Shown here in pieces: positions 50,089-60,578 of a DNA stretch of 64,000 nucleotides. This stretch comes from G963674665 sp964609625. Lineage in GTDB: Bacteria; Desulfobacterota; Desulfovibrionia; Desulfovibrionales; Desulfovibrionaceae. Position numbers and translations under genes: made by a program. The notes beneath the pieces were generated by a model. It worked only from the letters and a program-made list of their open reading frames with translations. It was not told the DNA's origin and did not search any database. Where the stretch lies: NCBI GenBank assembly GCA_964609625.1, contig CAZSRS010000001.1, positions 1 to 64,000 on the forward strand. The letters are read 5' to 3'. Each line of letters begins with the position of its first letter. Position 1 is the first letter of the stretch.

Positions 50089-50637
50089 ATGACGCGCGTC
50101 CGTCTCCGGGGTTTGTTCATCTACCTTTTTTTCTTCGCCCTTTTCGTTTCTCTGTCAGAAGCCCAAGAGCCTGTCGTGGTGCCCGAGGCCCTTTCTCCGG
50201 CCTCGGTGGGCAACATGGAATACCGTTGCGGCCTGGAGAGCCCCATCCCCTTGCGCAACGGCCTGTTCGCGGAAGAACGGCCCTACCTGCCGGGGCGCAC
50301 CCTGACCCTGAGCGCCAACCTGGCCGGCCTGGCCCACGGCGACCTCGACGGCGACCAGGTCCCGGAAGCCGCGGTAGTCTACATCTACAACACCGGCGGC
50401 ACGGGCCATTACTACATGCTCAGCATCCTGCAGGCCACGCCCCAAGGCCCCAGGGAGGTCGACTGCCTGCACCTCGGCGACAGGGTTCAGCTTCAGGACG
50501 TGCGCATCGCCAAGGAGCGGGTGCTACTGGACATGGTCAGCCACGGCCCAAAGGACCCACCCTGCTGCCCGGAAAAGGTCGAGACCTGGGGTTTTCTCCT
50601 GCGCGACAACCGCCTGGGCCTGGCCCCAACCCCTTGA
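50089..50637 (+). CDS. secreted hypothetical protein, 182 aa
   Basis: ATG at 50089, 4 bases after the recN stop, with GAGGGG upstream. A signal peptide (GLFIYLFFFALFVSLSEAQE, cleavage near SEA) is clear. The mature protein has DGDQVPEAAVVYIYNTGGTG, a pattern seen in FG-GAP/VCBS-like or small surface proteins, and DPPCCPEKVETWGFLLRDNR, in which a Cys-Cys pair is notable. It resembles periplasmic proteins that report on gene dosage of secreted enzymes, but no family is recognised. It is co-transcribed with recN by spacing. Confidence 0.68.
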   Translation: MTRVRLRGLFIYLFFFALFVSLSEAQEPVVVPEALSPASVGNMEYRCGLESPIPLRNGLFAEERPYLPGRTLTLSANLAGLAHGDLDGDQVPEAAVVYIYNTGGTGHYYMLSILQATPQGPREVDCLHLGDRVQLQDVRIAKERVLLDMVSHGPKDPPCCPEKVETWGFLLRDNRLGLAPTP

Positions 50638-50672
50638 ACCAACGCCTCCTTCATGCCAATCCCTCGCGGTGT

Positions 50673-50701
50673 TTGACTTGCCCTGGCCCCACGAATATAT
50701 A
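50673..50701 (+). promoter_or_regulatory. sigma-70 promoter of the DUF533 gene
   Basis: TTGACT at 50673-50678, exactly 17 bases, then TATATA at 50696-50701, 55 bases before the start codon at 50757. This is the clearest sigma-70-type promoter in the window. Confidence 0.78.
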
Positions 50702-50756
50702 CTCCTCGCAGTGTCGTGATGCTTCCATCAGCACAAACGCAACGAAAGGGGGTAAC

Positions 50757-51425
50757 ATGTTCAATGCGGAGAAACTGCTCGGCGGCATGCTGGGCAACGC
50801 CATGGGCAAGGGCAAGGGCCTGGGTTCCCTGGGCCTGGGCTCTACCAAGGCGGCCGTGGGCTTGGGCGTGCTCGGGGTAGCCTTTGCCGCTTTCGAGCAC
50901 TTCATGGACAAGTCCAAAGCCGGCCAGCCGGCCGTGTCTCCAGGGCAACAGCCCCTGCCGGAGCGGGCCGTACCCCAGGCGCCCCCTCCGCCCCCAGGCG
51001 GTGGGTCGCTTCAGGCCGGTCCCCCGGCCCCGCCTCCTCCGCCGCCGGTTCCCCAGGCAGCGCAACCTTCCGGGCCGGACCAGGACACCGCGATTCTGCT
51101 GATCCGAGCCATGATCGCCGCAGCCCACGCCGACGGCGTTCTAAACCACGACGAGCGTGCGCGCATTTTCCAACAACTCGAGAACCTGGATCTGAGCGAG
51201 GAAGAGCACGCGTTCATGGAGCGCGAACTGCACGCCCCCTGGAATGCGGCGGCCCTGGCCGCAAACGCCTCTTCTCCCGACGTGGCCCGGCAGCTCTATG
51301 CCGCCTCACTGCTGGCCATCGAGGTGGACACCCCCGAGGAGCGCGCCTATCTGGAGGAACTGGCTGGGCGCCTGCGCCTCGACGAGGCCGCCGTGGCCGC
51401 CATTCACCGCGAACTGGGACTGTGA
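50757..51425 (+). CDS. DUF533/YebE-like protein with proline-rich linker
   Basis: The product has 222 residues. The N-terminal Gly-rich, partly hydrophobic segment (GNAMGKGKGLGSLGLGSTKA then VGLGVLGVAFAAFEHFMDKS) probably associates with membrane. A Pro-rich linker (PQAPPPPPGGGSLQAGPPAP and PPPPPPVPQ, about 70-100) follows. The C-terminal 120 residues are a TerB-like helical DUF533 domain: LLIRAMIAAAHADGVLNHDE, LYAASLLAIEVDTPEERAYL and ELAGRLRLDEAAVAAIHREL. The function is unknown; the proline runs would depend on EF-P for efficient translation. It has a strong promoter of its own. Confidence 0.85.
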   Translation: MFNAEKLLGGMLGNAMGKGKGLGSLGLGSTKAAVGLGVLGVAFAAFEHFMDKSKAGQPAVSPGQQPLPERAVPQAPPPPPGGGSLQAGPPAPPPPPPVPQAAQPSGPDQDTAILLIRAMIAAAHADGVLNHDERARIFQQLENLDLSEEEHAFMERELHAPWNAAALAANASSPDVARQLYAASLLAIEVDTPEERAYLEELAGRLRLDEAAVAAIHRELGL

Positions 51426-51457
51426 GCCCCTTATCCAGCACCAAGGAGACGATGATC

Positions 51458-52456
51458 ATGTCGCAGCAATGGTACCTCAGCTACGAGGGGCAGCAGCAGG
51501 GCCCCATGGATTTGTCTCAGGCCTGCGCCATGGCCAAGACCAATGCCAACGGCTACGCCTGGCGGCCGGGATTCGCGGAATGGCTGCCCATCGCCCAGAT
51601 CGACGAACTGCTGCAGGAGACAAGCACGGGAGCGCCCCTGCCTCCGCCGCAACTGATGCGCACCTCCCATGAAATCGACTTCAAGATCATGGGCGCGGAG
51701 ATGCAGTTCGTGGAAGTGGAGCTCGATCCTGGCGAAAGCGCCGTGGCCGAGGCCGGCGCCATGATGTACAAGCATCCGGACATACACATGGAGGCGATTT
51801 TTGGCGACGGCTCGGACCAGGGCGGTGGCGGGTTCATGGACAAGCTCGTGGGCGCGGGCAAGCGCCTGCTCACCGGCGAGGGGCTGTTCATGACCCTGTT
51901 CACCCACACGGGGCAGGGTAAGGCCCACGTGGCCTTTGGCGCGCCCTTCCCGGGCAACATCATCCCCGTGACCCTGACCAATGTGGGCAACTACCTGGTC
52001 TGTCAGAAGGACTGTTTCCTCTGCGCGGCCAAGGGCGTGTCCATCGGCATCCACTTCCAGAAACGCATCCTCACGGGCCTGTTCGGCGGCGAGGGCTTCA
52101 TCATGCAGAAGCTCGAAGGCGACGGCCTGGTGTTCATGCACGCCGGCGGCACCATCGTGGAGCGCGAATTGCAAACCGGCGAGGTGTTGCACGTGGACAC
52201 CGGCTGTGTGGTGGCTTTCGAACACAGCGTGGACTTCGACGTGCAGCAGGCAGGGAACATCAAGACCGCGCTCTTCGGCGGCGAGGGGCTGTTCTTCGCC
52301 GTCCTACGTGGGCCGGGCAAGATCTGGCTCCAGTCCCTTCCCTTCTCCCGCCTGGCCGGCCGCATGCTCAAGGCCGCACCGCAAAGCGGCGGTAGCAAGG
52401 GCGAAGGTTCCGTGCTGGGTTCCCTGGGCAACCTTCTTAACGGCGACAACAAGTAA
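51458..52456 (+). CDS. AIM24/TIGR00266-family protein with N-terminal GYF_2-like domain
   Basis: The product has 332 residues; ATG 51458 is preferred because AAGGAG is then 9 bases upstream (51452 would be only 3). Residues 1-55 resemble GYF_2 (WYLSYEGQQQGPMDLSQACA, YAWRPGFAEWLPIAQI). The rest is an AIM24-type double beta-helix: HEIDFKIMGAEMQFVEVELD, LDPGESAVAEAGAMMYKHPD, FTHTGQGKAHVAFGAPFPGN and GGTIVERELQTGEVLHVDTG. AIM24 relatives are found in mitochondria and bacteria, often near stress or tellurite-type genes; biochemical function is unknown. It lies 32 bases after the DUF533 gene, in one operon. Confidence 0.85.
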   Translation: MSQQWYLSYEGQQQGPMDLSQACAMAKTNANGYAWRPGFAEWLPIAQIDELLQETSTGAPLPPPQLMRTSHEIDFKIMGAEMQFVEVELDPGESAVAEAGAMMYKHPDIHMEAIFGDGSDQGGGGFMDKLVGAGKRLLTGEGLFMTLFTHTGQGKAHVAFGAPFPGNIIPVTLTNVGNYLVCQKDCFLCAAKGVSIGIHFQKRILTGLFGGEGFIMQKLEGDGLVFMHAGGTIVERELQTGEVLHVDTGCVVAFEHSVDFDVQQAGNIKTALFGGEGLFFAVLRGPGKIWLQSLPFSRLAGRMLKAAPQSGGSKGEGSVLGSLGNLLNGDNK

Positions 52457-52605
52457 GTCGAACTCGTGGCAGGCGGAAAACGCTCTTGCGGAAGGACTTG
52501 CGATTTTCCCTCCATGTTGTATTGATATACGGAAAACCCGACACGGTGATTGACAGAATGCTCGCGATCATTCCTTACCTTTTCTAACTTGAAAGGAGCA
52601 AAAGC

Positions 52606-53607
<1,002 letters not shown>

Positions 53608-53632
53608 TGCCTCACCTACCTATCGATGACCA

Positions 53633-53667
53633 CGGGACAGGGCTTGCGGGTCCTGTCCCGTTTTTTT
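53633..53667 (+). terminator. Rho-independent terminator of gap
   Basis: A 9-bp perfect stem CGGGACAGG/CCTGTCCCG with a 10-base loop is followed by seven T residues, 26 bases after the gap stop codon. Confidence 0.92.
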
Positions 53668-53764
53668 ATTGCATCGAGAAGACAAGGCTATCAAGTACGC
53701 TGCGCTTTTGTCCGAAATGGATGCAATGTTGCTCATTTGGACCTCTCACCAAAAGGAACCACCC

Positions 53765-55366
53765 ATGCCCGGTGATATGTTTCAGTTGGCCATCGGAGGC
53801 CTCCCAGTCGAACTCAAGCTCATCGATGACCGCGAAGTGCACGACCATTTACAGAACTACATCCAGAACTTCCTGCTCGATCCACTCGTCACGGTTGTCT
53901 ACATCAACAGATTGTCGCAAACCGTCAATCCGCAAGATGCGCAGAGCATGAAGGTACTTTCCTATCTGACCGACAAATACGCCAAACTCGAACCGTACGA
54001 TCAAAGTGGCCTGGGCATCTCGCTTGTCTTCAACAAGGATGCCGCGATACAGAGTAGGGTCGCCTATCTCAAGGTCTGTAACGAAAACAACAGCTGGCAG
54101 GATCGGGTCGACAATCTTCTGGCCAAAAAAAACAACGAAGGCGCGCTGGCAATGCTGCGCACCCTGCTCGACAATGCGCCCCGCAACATCGTACTGGCCG
54201 ACAAGTTTCTCTGGCTCGGCGTCAAGGCGGGCCTCAAGCCCATCAAAAAGCTGCTCGACCTGGAAGTGCCAGAAGAGCATCGTGAATGTTGGCAGCGCCG
54301 TCTGTTCCAGGCCTATGCCACTTGCAACGCCGTGGAACCGGCCATGGATTTCTGGAGCAGGTTGGACAAGACGAGCTGCGACGAGAACACTCTGAACCTG
54401 GCCGCCGAGATCCTGCTCAAGGCAGGGGAGCGCGAGCAGGCTGTCTCCGCCTACGCCGCCTCCCTACAGCTGGACGGCAATCAGGATTCCGTCCGCCGCC
54501 GGATCGAGCAAATCCAGAATCCCTTCCAGATCGACTGGTCCCTCCTGGAATCAAAATCCGTGAACATCTACCTGTACTCCTTCAACAAAGCGGAGCTTTT
54601 GGGACGTACTCTGCAAAGCCTGGCCGGATGCCGCATCGGCAAAGCCCGTATCAAGGTGCTGCTCAACGGCTGCACCGACGACAGCCGCAACGTGGTGGAA
54701 AACGCCAAGCAGATGTTCCCGGACAACGACTTCCAGATCATTCCCTTGCAGGTCAACGTGGGCGCGCCCGCGGCCCGCAACTGGCTCATCGCCGAACCCG
54801 ACACCCGCACCGCCGACTACACTGTGTTCCTGGACGACGACATCGAGTTACAACCAGATTTCCTGGGCCATTTCCTCACGGTTGCCGCGGCAGACTCAAA
54901 AATCGGCGTAGTGGGCTGCAAAGTCCTCTTTCCAGGGGAGCGCCTCAGCTACCAGTACCTGTTCCGCAACATCTCCATAGCCAAACCCGGAGTGATCCGC
55001 ATCAGCCTGGACAAGCCAAACCAGATATTCGATAACAACCACTACGATTTCCTGCGCGAGACCGCCAATGTCATGGGTTGCTGCCACCTGCTCAGCAGGG
55101 AGGCCCTGCTGGACGTGCCCACATTCGACCTCTGCTTCTCGCCCACGCAGATGGACGATATCGCCCACGACTTCGACCTTTGCCTCAAGGGCTACAAAGT
55201 CGTCTACACCGGCCTGGTGGGCTGCATCCATCACCAGAAGACGGGCAGCAAGAGTTCCGTACTCGCCGACGAGAGGCGCCTGGGTAACCTCCTCGGCAAC
55301 GACGTCAAGTTCTACTATCGATACAAAAGCCAGCTCGCCCAGTTGAAAACGCTCAGGAATCCGTGA
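53765..55366 (+). CDS. family 2 glycosyltransferase with helical N-terminal region
   Basis: The product has 533 residues; ATG at 53765 with AAGGA at 8 bases; longer upstream frames run into the gap terminator. The first 265 residues are mostly helical with TPR-like parts (LNLAAEILLKAGEREQAVSA). The GT2 domain starts VNIYLYSFNKAELLGRTLQS, with VLLNGCTDDSRNVVENAKQM and the metal-binding acidic triad in YTVFLDDDIELQPDFLGHFL. Later MDDIAHDFDLCLKGYKVVYT is the acceptor-side acidic motif. It is a typical inverting surface-glycan or protein glycosyltransferase; donor and acceptor are unknown. It is convergent with nadE. Confidence 0.86.
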   Translation: MPGDMFQLAIGGLPVELKLIDDREVHDHLQNYIQNFLLDPLVTVVYINRLSQTVNPQDAQSMKVLSYLTDKYAKLEPYDQSGLGISLVFNKDAAIQSRVAYLKVCNENNSWQDRVDNLLAKKNNEGALAMLRTLLDNAPRNIVLADKFLWLGVKAGLKPIKKLLDLEVPEEHRECWQRRLFQAYATCNAVEPAMDFWSRLDKTSCDENTLNLAAEILLKAGEREQAVSAYAASLQLDGNQDSVRRRIEQIQNPFQIDWSLLESKSVNIYLYSFNKAELLGRTLQSLAGCRIGKARIKVLLNGCTDDSRNVVENAKQMFPDNDFQIIPLQVNVGAPAARNWLIAEPDTRTADYTVFLDDDIELQPDFLGHFLTVAAADSKIGVVGCKVLFPGERLSYQYLFRNISIAKPGVIRISLDKPNQIFDNNHYDFLRETANVMGCCHLLSREALLDVPTFDLCFSPTQMDDIAHDFDLCLKGYKVVYTGLVGCIHHQKTGSKSSVLADERRLGNLLGNDVKFYYRYKSQLAQLKTLRNP

Positions 55367-55391
55367 AGACTCCAACAGGGACCGCCATGCC

Positions 55392-57338
55392 TCACCCCTG
55401 CTCCAGATCGTCGAGCCAGGTCCTGACGTCGGCGTCGCTGGGCATACGCCAGTCGCCACGCGGCGAGAGGGCGACGCTCCCCACCTTGGGGCCGTCGGGC
55501 ATGGCCGAGCGCTTGAACTGCTGCGCAAAGAAACGCCGGTAGAAGACCCCGAGCCAGCGGGCGATCTCCTGCTCGGCAAACTCGCCGGCAAAGGCGTGAC
55601 AGGCCAGGAAAAGCACCTTGGAGGGCGGCGCGCCCCTGCGCATCATGTGGTACAGGAAGAAGTCGTGCAGCACGTAAGGGCCGATGCTGGTCTCTGTCTC
55701 CTGGGGGGCACCGTCGGCCGGGAGCAGCTCCGGGGTGATGGGCGTGGCGCGGATGTCATGCAGGATGGCGGCGATCTCCCCACTGAAGACCTCCTCGGCG
55801 CACCACTCCACCAAATGGCGCACCAGCGTCTTGGGCACGCCGATGTTCACGTGGTACATGGCCATGTGGTCGCCGTTGTAGGTGCACCAGCCCAGGGCGG
55901 ACTCGGAGAGGTCGCTGGTGCCGAGCACGATGCCTCCCTCCTGATTGGCCAGGTCCATGAGAATCTGGGTGCGCTCCCTGGCCTGAGCGTTCTCGAAGGT
56001 CACGTCGCAAACTCCGGGATCGTGGCCGATGTCCGCGAAGTGTTGTCGCACGGCCTGTGCTATGGGAATGACACGCAGGCTCGCGCCCAGCCCATGCACC
56101 AGCCGCGTGGCATTTTCGTAAGTGCGTTGCGAGGTGCCGCAGCCCGGCATGCTCACGCAGAGCACATCCCCGCGCCCATTACCCAGAATATCGCAGGCGC
56201 GCACCGCCACCAGCAAGGCCAGGGTGGAGTCCAGCCCCCCGGAAACGCCCAGCACGCATCTGCCCGAGCCCACGTGCCGTAACCTGCGGGCCAGCCCCGT
56301 GGCCTGAAGATTGAATATCTCCTCGCACACCGCGGCCCGTTGCCCCTGTTCATGAGGCACGAATGGCGTGGACGACAGGGGGCGCAACAACTCGTTCTGT
56401 GCCGACGCGTTCCGCTCCCCATAAGAGAAGGCTACGCGGCGCGAGGCCGCACGGGCTTCCGAGGCCCCGAAGACGCTGTTGCGGCGGCGCTCGTGACGCA
56501 GGTAGTCGAGGTCCACGTCGGCCAGGAGCATGCTCCCGCCAAAACGGAACCGCTCCCCCTCTGCCAGGAGCACGCCGTTTTCCGCGATCAGGGAATGCCC
56601 TGAAAAAACCAGGTCAGTGCTGGACTCCTCGGGGCCGGCGGAGACATAGGCATATGCGGCCAGGCAGCGGGCCGACTGCTGCACGACCAGGTTCCCACGG
56701 TATGCGGCCTTGCCCAAGACCTCGTTGCTGGCCGAAAGATTGAGCAGGAGGGTGGCGCCGTTCAAGGCCATGTCCCCACTGGGGGGGTGCACGGCCCAGA
56801 GGTCCTCGCAAATCTCCACCCCCAGGACGCAGCTGGGGTTGTCCTGGGCCTCGTAGAGCAGCCCGGCGCCAATGGGGACGGACTCGCCCCACAGCTGGAC
56901 GGTCTCCACCGGAAGATGCGGGGCGGGGCAGAACCACCGCTGTTCGTAATACTCGGCCGTGTTGGGTAGATGGCTCTTGGCCGTGAGCCCGAGCACCCGG
57001 CCGCGCTGCACGAAGGCGGCACAGTTGAGCAGCCGCCCCCGCACTTCCAGGGGCAGGCCCAGAACCAAAGGTGCGTGCAGATCGGCCGTGGCCTCGACCA
57101 CGTGCCGCAGGGCCTCCAGAGCGGCCTGGAGCAGCCGCTCCTGCAGGAAAAGATCGGCGCAGGTGTATCCCGTGAGACAAAGCTCCGGGAAGAGGATGAC
57201 GTCCGCGCCCCTGTCCGCCGCCCGGCGGGCGCTCTCGACCACGCTTGCGGCGTTGCGCGGCGGGTCTGCCAAACGCAAAGGCGGCGTCACCGTGGCCACC
57301 CGGAAGAATCCATGCCTGGTTGAGCTGTTGGATTTCAT
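55392..57338 (-). CDS. nadE: glutamine-dependent NAD+ synthetase
   Basis: The product has 648 residues, the two-domain form. The N-terminal nitrilase-like domain makes ammonia from glutamine; its Glu-Lys-Cys triad is visible in ILFPELCLTGYTCADLFL, VLGLTAKSHLPNTAEYYEQR and VLGVEICEDLWAVHPP. The C-terminal synthetase domain has the PP-loop GVSGGLDSTLALLVAVRACD, GTSDLSESALGWCTYNGDHM and YHVNIGVPKTLVRHLVEW. The GGAG ribosome site is 10 bases before ATG 57338. It is transcribed alone and divergently from the membrane protein gene. Confidence 0.96.
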   Translation of the reverse strand: MKSNSSTRHGFFRVATVTPPLRLADPPRNAASVVESARRAADRGADVILFPELCLTGYTCADLFLQERLLQAALEALRHVVEATADLHAPLVLGLPLEVRGRLLNCAAFVQRGRVLGLTAKSHLPNTAEYYEQRWFCPAPHLPVETVQLWGESVPIGAGLLYEAQDNPSCVLGVEICEDLWAVHPPSGDMALNGATLLLNLSASNEVLGKAAYRGNLVVQQSARCLAAYAYVSAGPEESSTDLVFSGHSLIAENGVLLAEGERFRFGGSMLLADVDLDYLRHERRRNSVFGASEARAASRRVAFSYGERNASAQNELLRPLSSTPFVPHEQGQRAAVCEEIFNLQATGLARRLRHVGSGRCVLGVSGGLDSTLALLVAVRACDILGNGRGDVLCVSMPGCGTSQRTYENATRLVHGLGASLRVIPIAQAVRQHFADIGHDPGVCDVTFENAQARERTQILMDLANQEGGIVLGTSDLSESALGWCTYNGDHMAMYHVNIGVPKTLVRHLVEWCAEEVFSGEIAAILHDIRATPITPELLPADGAPQETETSIGPYVLHDFFLYHMMRRGAPPSKVLFLACHAFAGEFAEQEIARWLGVFYRRFFAQQFKRSAMPDGPKVGSVALSPRGDWRMPSDADVRTWLDDLEQG

Positions 57339-57453
57339 GCTCGTGACTCCGGCGGGAGGTTAGGTTTTTGGCGATTGCCCCCCTGCATGGGGCACATGCT
57401 AGCACAACCGCCTGCATTCACAAAGGGGCTCAAAGAGGTCCAAGAACCCACTG

Positions 57454-57480
57454 TTGAACTGTACCGGCTTCTGCTATATC
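57454..57480 (+). promoter_or_regulatory. candidate promoter for the GT-C-like gene
   Basis: An extended -10 (TG-c-TATATC at 57472-57480) is preceded by TTGAAC at 57454, 15 bases before the hexamer. It lies about 70 bases before ATG 57551. The rest of the 212-base gap shows nothing further. Confidence 0.35.
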
Positions 57481-57550
57481 ACCTGCGGATCGCATCAGGC
57501 AGCATGATCCGCCCGCCGTCAACACCCTGCCATGCAAGGACTTCGTTGCA

Positions 57551-59302
57551 ATGACCACATCGCCCCCTGCTTCCCTGCCGCGTCTTGTCCCTGACCGCAT
57601 CCTGTTCCTGTGCCTGTTGCCCATGCTGCTGCTGGTCGTGGTGGTCTGCCTCTGCGCCGTGGACGTGCTCTTTTGGGACGAATGGATGATCTGGAGCAAG
57701 CTGCTGGAAAAGATACGCCACGGCCTGCCCTCGCCGTGGGCCCTGGTCGCCCAGCAGAACGAGCAGCGCAACTTCGCGGCCCGGATCTTCGGCCTGCTGT
57801 TCATGCCCGTCTGCGGTCTGAACCGCTTCTGCGAGATCGGCGTGACGCTGCTGCTGACCATGGGCAGCTGGCTCTGCCTGCATTCCCTGTGGCAGCGCAC
57901 CCGCCAACGAATCGAACTGCGGGGCGGAGCCTGGCTGCCCCTGCTCTTTTCCCTGTTATTGTTCTCCCTGGTGCAATGGCATGTGTTCACCATGGGCGCC
58001 AACACCTCCATCGCCCTGACCGTGTTCTGCCTGTTGTTGGGAGTCTGGCTGCTGGACGCCAGGCGTCTCGAGCCCTGGCGGGTGATCCTGCTCGTGGTCG
58101 TGGGCTGGCTGGGATCCTTCAATTTCGCCAACGGATTGTTTTATTGGATCATACTCGCCCCGCTCTTCGGCCTGGCCCAGGAGAGCGGTAAGCGGCGCGC
58201 CACGGCCCTGGCCCTGTTCCTGCTAGCCGGTGCCCTGGCCTGGGGCCTGTATTTCCACGACTACGTCAAGCCGCAGCACCACCCTTCCCTGAGCTTTTCC
58301 CTCTCCAATCCGCTGTATTTCGTCGGCTTCTTTCTCACGTACATTGCCGCCCCCTTGGGCACGGATACCAACCTCGCACCCCTGGCCCTGGCCTGCGGCG
58401 CCGGTGCCTTTGGCCTGTTTCTCTGGCTGTTGTTGGACTTCTGGCGCCAGGAGCGTGGCCTGCTTCTTGAGCTGGCCCCGTGGCTCGTCCTCGGAATCTT
58501 CGCGCTGATGAGCAACGGCGCCACTACCCTGGGCCGCGCCGGGCTGGGTGTGGAGCACGCCCTGGAGAGCCGCTACACGACTTTCGGCAACCTGTTCTGG
58601 CTCTGTCTGCTGACGCTCTGGTTTGTGGGGCGCGAGCGCCTGGCCGGTGCGCGCTCCCCACGTTGGATGGGCCGCTACCTGCCTGTGGCGCTGTGCGTGT
58701 TTCTGCTTGGGTCGACGCTTTCCGCAATCGTGATGTACAACAGGATCGATCGGTTCGAAAAGGCCAGGAGCGAGCTGTACAGCCTGCTGGACGACAAGGC
58801 CTTGGCTGGGGTGTTCCCGGACCCCAACTATCTGCGCAAGATTCTGCCCCTGTTCCTGGAGCACAGGGTTGGACCGTTTCGCGACGTGGGCGAGTTCACC
58901 GACTACCGCCCGGCGCACTTCGAGCCTGGAGAAGCCGGGGCGGTGGAGTCCGTGGAGACCGTACCCGCGGAGGGCGATCTGCCGGCCGGGGTCATTGTCA
59001 CGGGCCTGGCCCATGACCCGGACAGCAGGATGCCGGCCAGGCTGGTGCTTTTCGTGAGTCACGGCGAAATCATGTCCGTGGCACGCCCAGACACCCGGGG
59101 GCGATTCCGGGTCCTGCTGCCCAGCGACCACTTTCCCGAAGGAAGGGGCGCCGGCGGCGAGTTCGCTGCAGCGGTCATGCCCCTGGCAGTGTTCTCGGAC
59201 AACGAGACCGCCGCGCCCCTGGAGATGCCGCAAAATCCCTTGCACCTCCCCGCGCCTTGGTACCCGGCGTTCACCATCGACCGCTACTTCTACAGCGAAT
59301 AG
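57551..59302 (+). CDS. polytopic membrane protein, GT-C glycosyltransferase-like
   Basis: The product has 583 residues; AAGGA lies 9 bases before ATG 57551. About ten membrane helices occupy residues 15-400, starting ILFLCLLPMLLLVVVVCLCA. Directly after the first helix comes VDVLFWDEWMIWSKLLEKIR; an acidic pair in that periplasmic loop is the hallmark of GT-C enzymes that use polyprenyl-phosphate sugars. The C-terminal 150 residues are a soluble, probably periplasmic, beta-rich domain (ARLVLFVSHGEIMSVARPDT). No specific family is recognised; the GT-C call is by topology and motif position only. Confidence 0.62.
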   Translation: MTTSPPASLPRLVPDRILFLCLLPMLLLVVVVCLCAVDVLFWDEWMIWSKLLEKIRHGLPSPWALVAQQNEQRNFAARIFGLLFMPVCGLNRFCEIGVTLLLTMGSWLCLHSLWQRTRQRIELRGGAWLPLLFSLLLFSLVQWHVFTMGANTSIALTVFCLLLGVWLLDARRLEPWRVILLVVVGWLGSFNFANGLFYWIILAPLFGLAQESGKRRATALALFLLAGALAWGLYFHDYVKPQHHPSLSFSLSNPLYFVGFFLTYIAAPLGTDTNLAPLALACGAGAFGLFLWLLLDFWRQERGLLLELAPWLVLGIFALMSNGATTLGRAGLGVEHALESRYTTFGNLFWLCLLTLWFVGRERLAGARSPRWMGRYLPVALCVFLLGSTLSAIVMYNRIDRFEKARSELYSLLDDKALAGVFPDPNYLRKILPLFLEHRVGPFRDVGEFTDYRPAHFEPGEAGAVESVETVPAEGDLPAGVIVTGLAHDPDSRMPARLVLFVSHGEIMSVARPDTRGRFRVLLPSDHFPEGRGAGGEFAAAVMPLAVFSDNETAAPLEMPQNPLHLPAPWYPAFTIDRYFYSE

Positions 59303-59341
59303 CCCTTCCGGCCGAGAAGCCGGGGACCGGCCCGGGGCGAG

Positions 59342-59380
59342 AAAAAGCCGGGGGAGCAGCCTCACGGCTCCTCCCCCGGC
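59342..59380 (-). terminator. terminator of the dsrMKJOP operon
   Basis: On the minus strand, GCCGGGGGAG-g-AGCC pairs with GGCT-g-CTCCCCCGGC (14 bp, one mismatch, 4-base loop) and is followed by five T residues. It lies 26 bases after the dsrP stop codon. It could also slow plus-strand transcription from the membrane-protein gene. Confidence 0.88.
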
Positions 59381-59405
59381 ATGAGTAACGACATGGAAGC
59401 GGGTG

Positions 59406-60566
59406 CTACATGTGTCCGATTTCTTTCTTGACCCCGATGGCGATCTTCCAAAGCACGGTGAGAATCATGGCGCCGATGGCGTAGATACCCACGGAGATGG
59501 CAAGCTCGGGGATCGTGGGGGCATACTCGGTGACTCCCTCGAACATGTTGGGCGTGAAACCGCCGACCAGCAAGCCGATACCCTTGTCGATCCAGGTGGC
59601 GATGACCAGGATGAACAGGGACCAGGGGAGCAGGTCGTGGTTGTCGCGCAGCTTGGGCGGGAGCAGCAGGACCAGGGAGAGAATGGCCAACACAGCGGCC
59701 GTCCACATGAAGGGTACCCACTGTCCGTGACCATGCAGGCCGGAGAAGAGGTAGACGATGGAGTGCTGGTGTTCGCCGATGCCCGAGTAGAAGGCCGTGA
59801 ACAGCTCGAGGGCGTAGAAGAACACGTTGATGGCCATGGCGTAGGTGATGATTTTGGCCAGGGACTTGATGGCCTCGGTGCCGGGATCGAACTTGGTGAG
59901 CTTCTTCAGCAACAGCGCCAGCAGCAGCAGGATCGCGGGACCGGAGCAAAAGGCCGAAGCCAGGAATCTGGCGGCCATGATGGCGGTGAGCCAATAATGG
60001 CGGCCCGGGATGCCCGCGTACAGGAAGGCCGTGACGGTATGGATGCTGAAGGCCCAGAACACCGACAGATAGACAAAGAACTTGATCCACTTGGGGGGAT
60101 CGACTTCAAAGCGCTCCGACTGCAGGGTCACCCAGCCCACGATGAGGTTGAGGAAGAGGTAACCGTTGAGGACGACCATGTCCCAGAAGAGGATCGATCC
60201 GGGTGAGGGATGGAAGATCACGTTCATGGCGCGCTGCGGTTGCCCAAGGTCCACGATGATGAACAGCAGACACATGCTGACCGCGGCGATGGCCATGAAC
60301 TCACCCAGGATGATCATCTTCTTGAACGGCTTGTAGTGATGGAAGTAGTAGGGCAGCACCAACATGACGGCGGATGCGGCAACACCGACCAGATAGGTGA
60401 ACTGCGCGATGTAGAATCCCCATGACACGTCCCGGCTCATTCCTGTCAGCTGGAGGCCGAAGAGAACCTGGAAGACGTAGGCAACGACGCCCACCGAGGC
60501 GACACCGCCAAGAAAGAGCAGCCAAATCCAGTAGCTCGGTGGTCCCTTGATGGCTTTCTCGAGCAT
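59406..60566 (-). CDS. dsrP: DsrP, NrfD-type membrane subunit of the DsrMKJOP complex
   Basis: The product has 386 residues with about ten membrane helices. It follows the NrfD/PsrC family, with YWIWLLFLGGVASVGVVAYV at the start and ILGEFMAIAAVSMCLLFIIV, LGQPQRAMNVIFHPSPGSIL and FWDMVVLNGYLFLNLIVGWV as family markers. It is thought to take electrons from, or deliver them to, the menaquinone pool for the complex. It is the last gene of the operon, 12 bases after dsrO, and ends at a clear terminator. Confidence 0.96.
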   Translation of the reverse strand: MLEKAIKGPPSYWIWLLFLGGVASVGVVAYVFQVLFGLQLTGMSRDVSWGFYIAQFTYLVGVAASAVMLVLPYYFHHYKPFKKMIILGEFMAIAAVSMCLLFIIVDLGQPQRAMNVIFHPSPGSILFWDMVVLNGYLFLNLIVGWVTLQSERFEVDPPKWIKFFVYLSVFWAFSIHTVTAFLYAGIPGRHYWLTAIMAARFLASAFCSGPAILLLLALLLKKLTKFDPGTEAIKSLAKIITYAMAINVFFYALELFTAFYSGIGEHQHSIVYLFSGLHGHGQWVPFMWTAAVLAILSLVLLLPPKLRDNHDLLPWSLFILVIATWIDKGIGLLVGGFTPNMFEGVTEYAPTIPELAISVGIYAIGAMILTVLWKIAIGVKKEIGHM

Positions 60567-60578
60567 TTCTCAGCCTCC

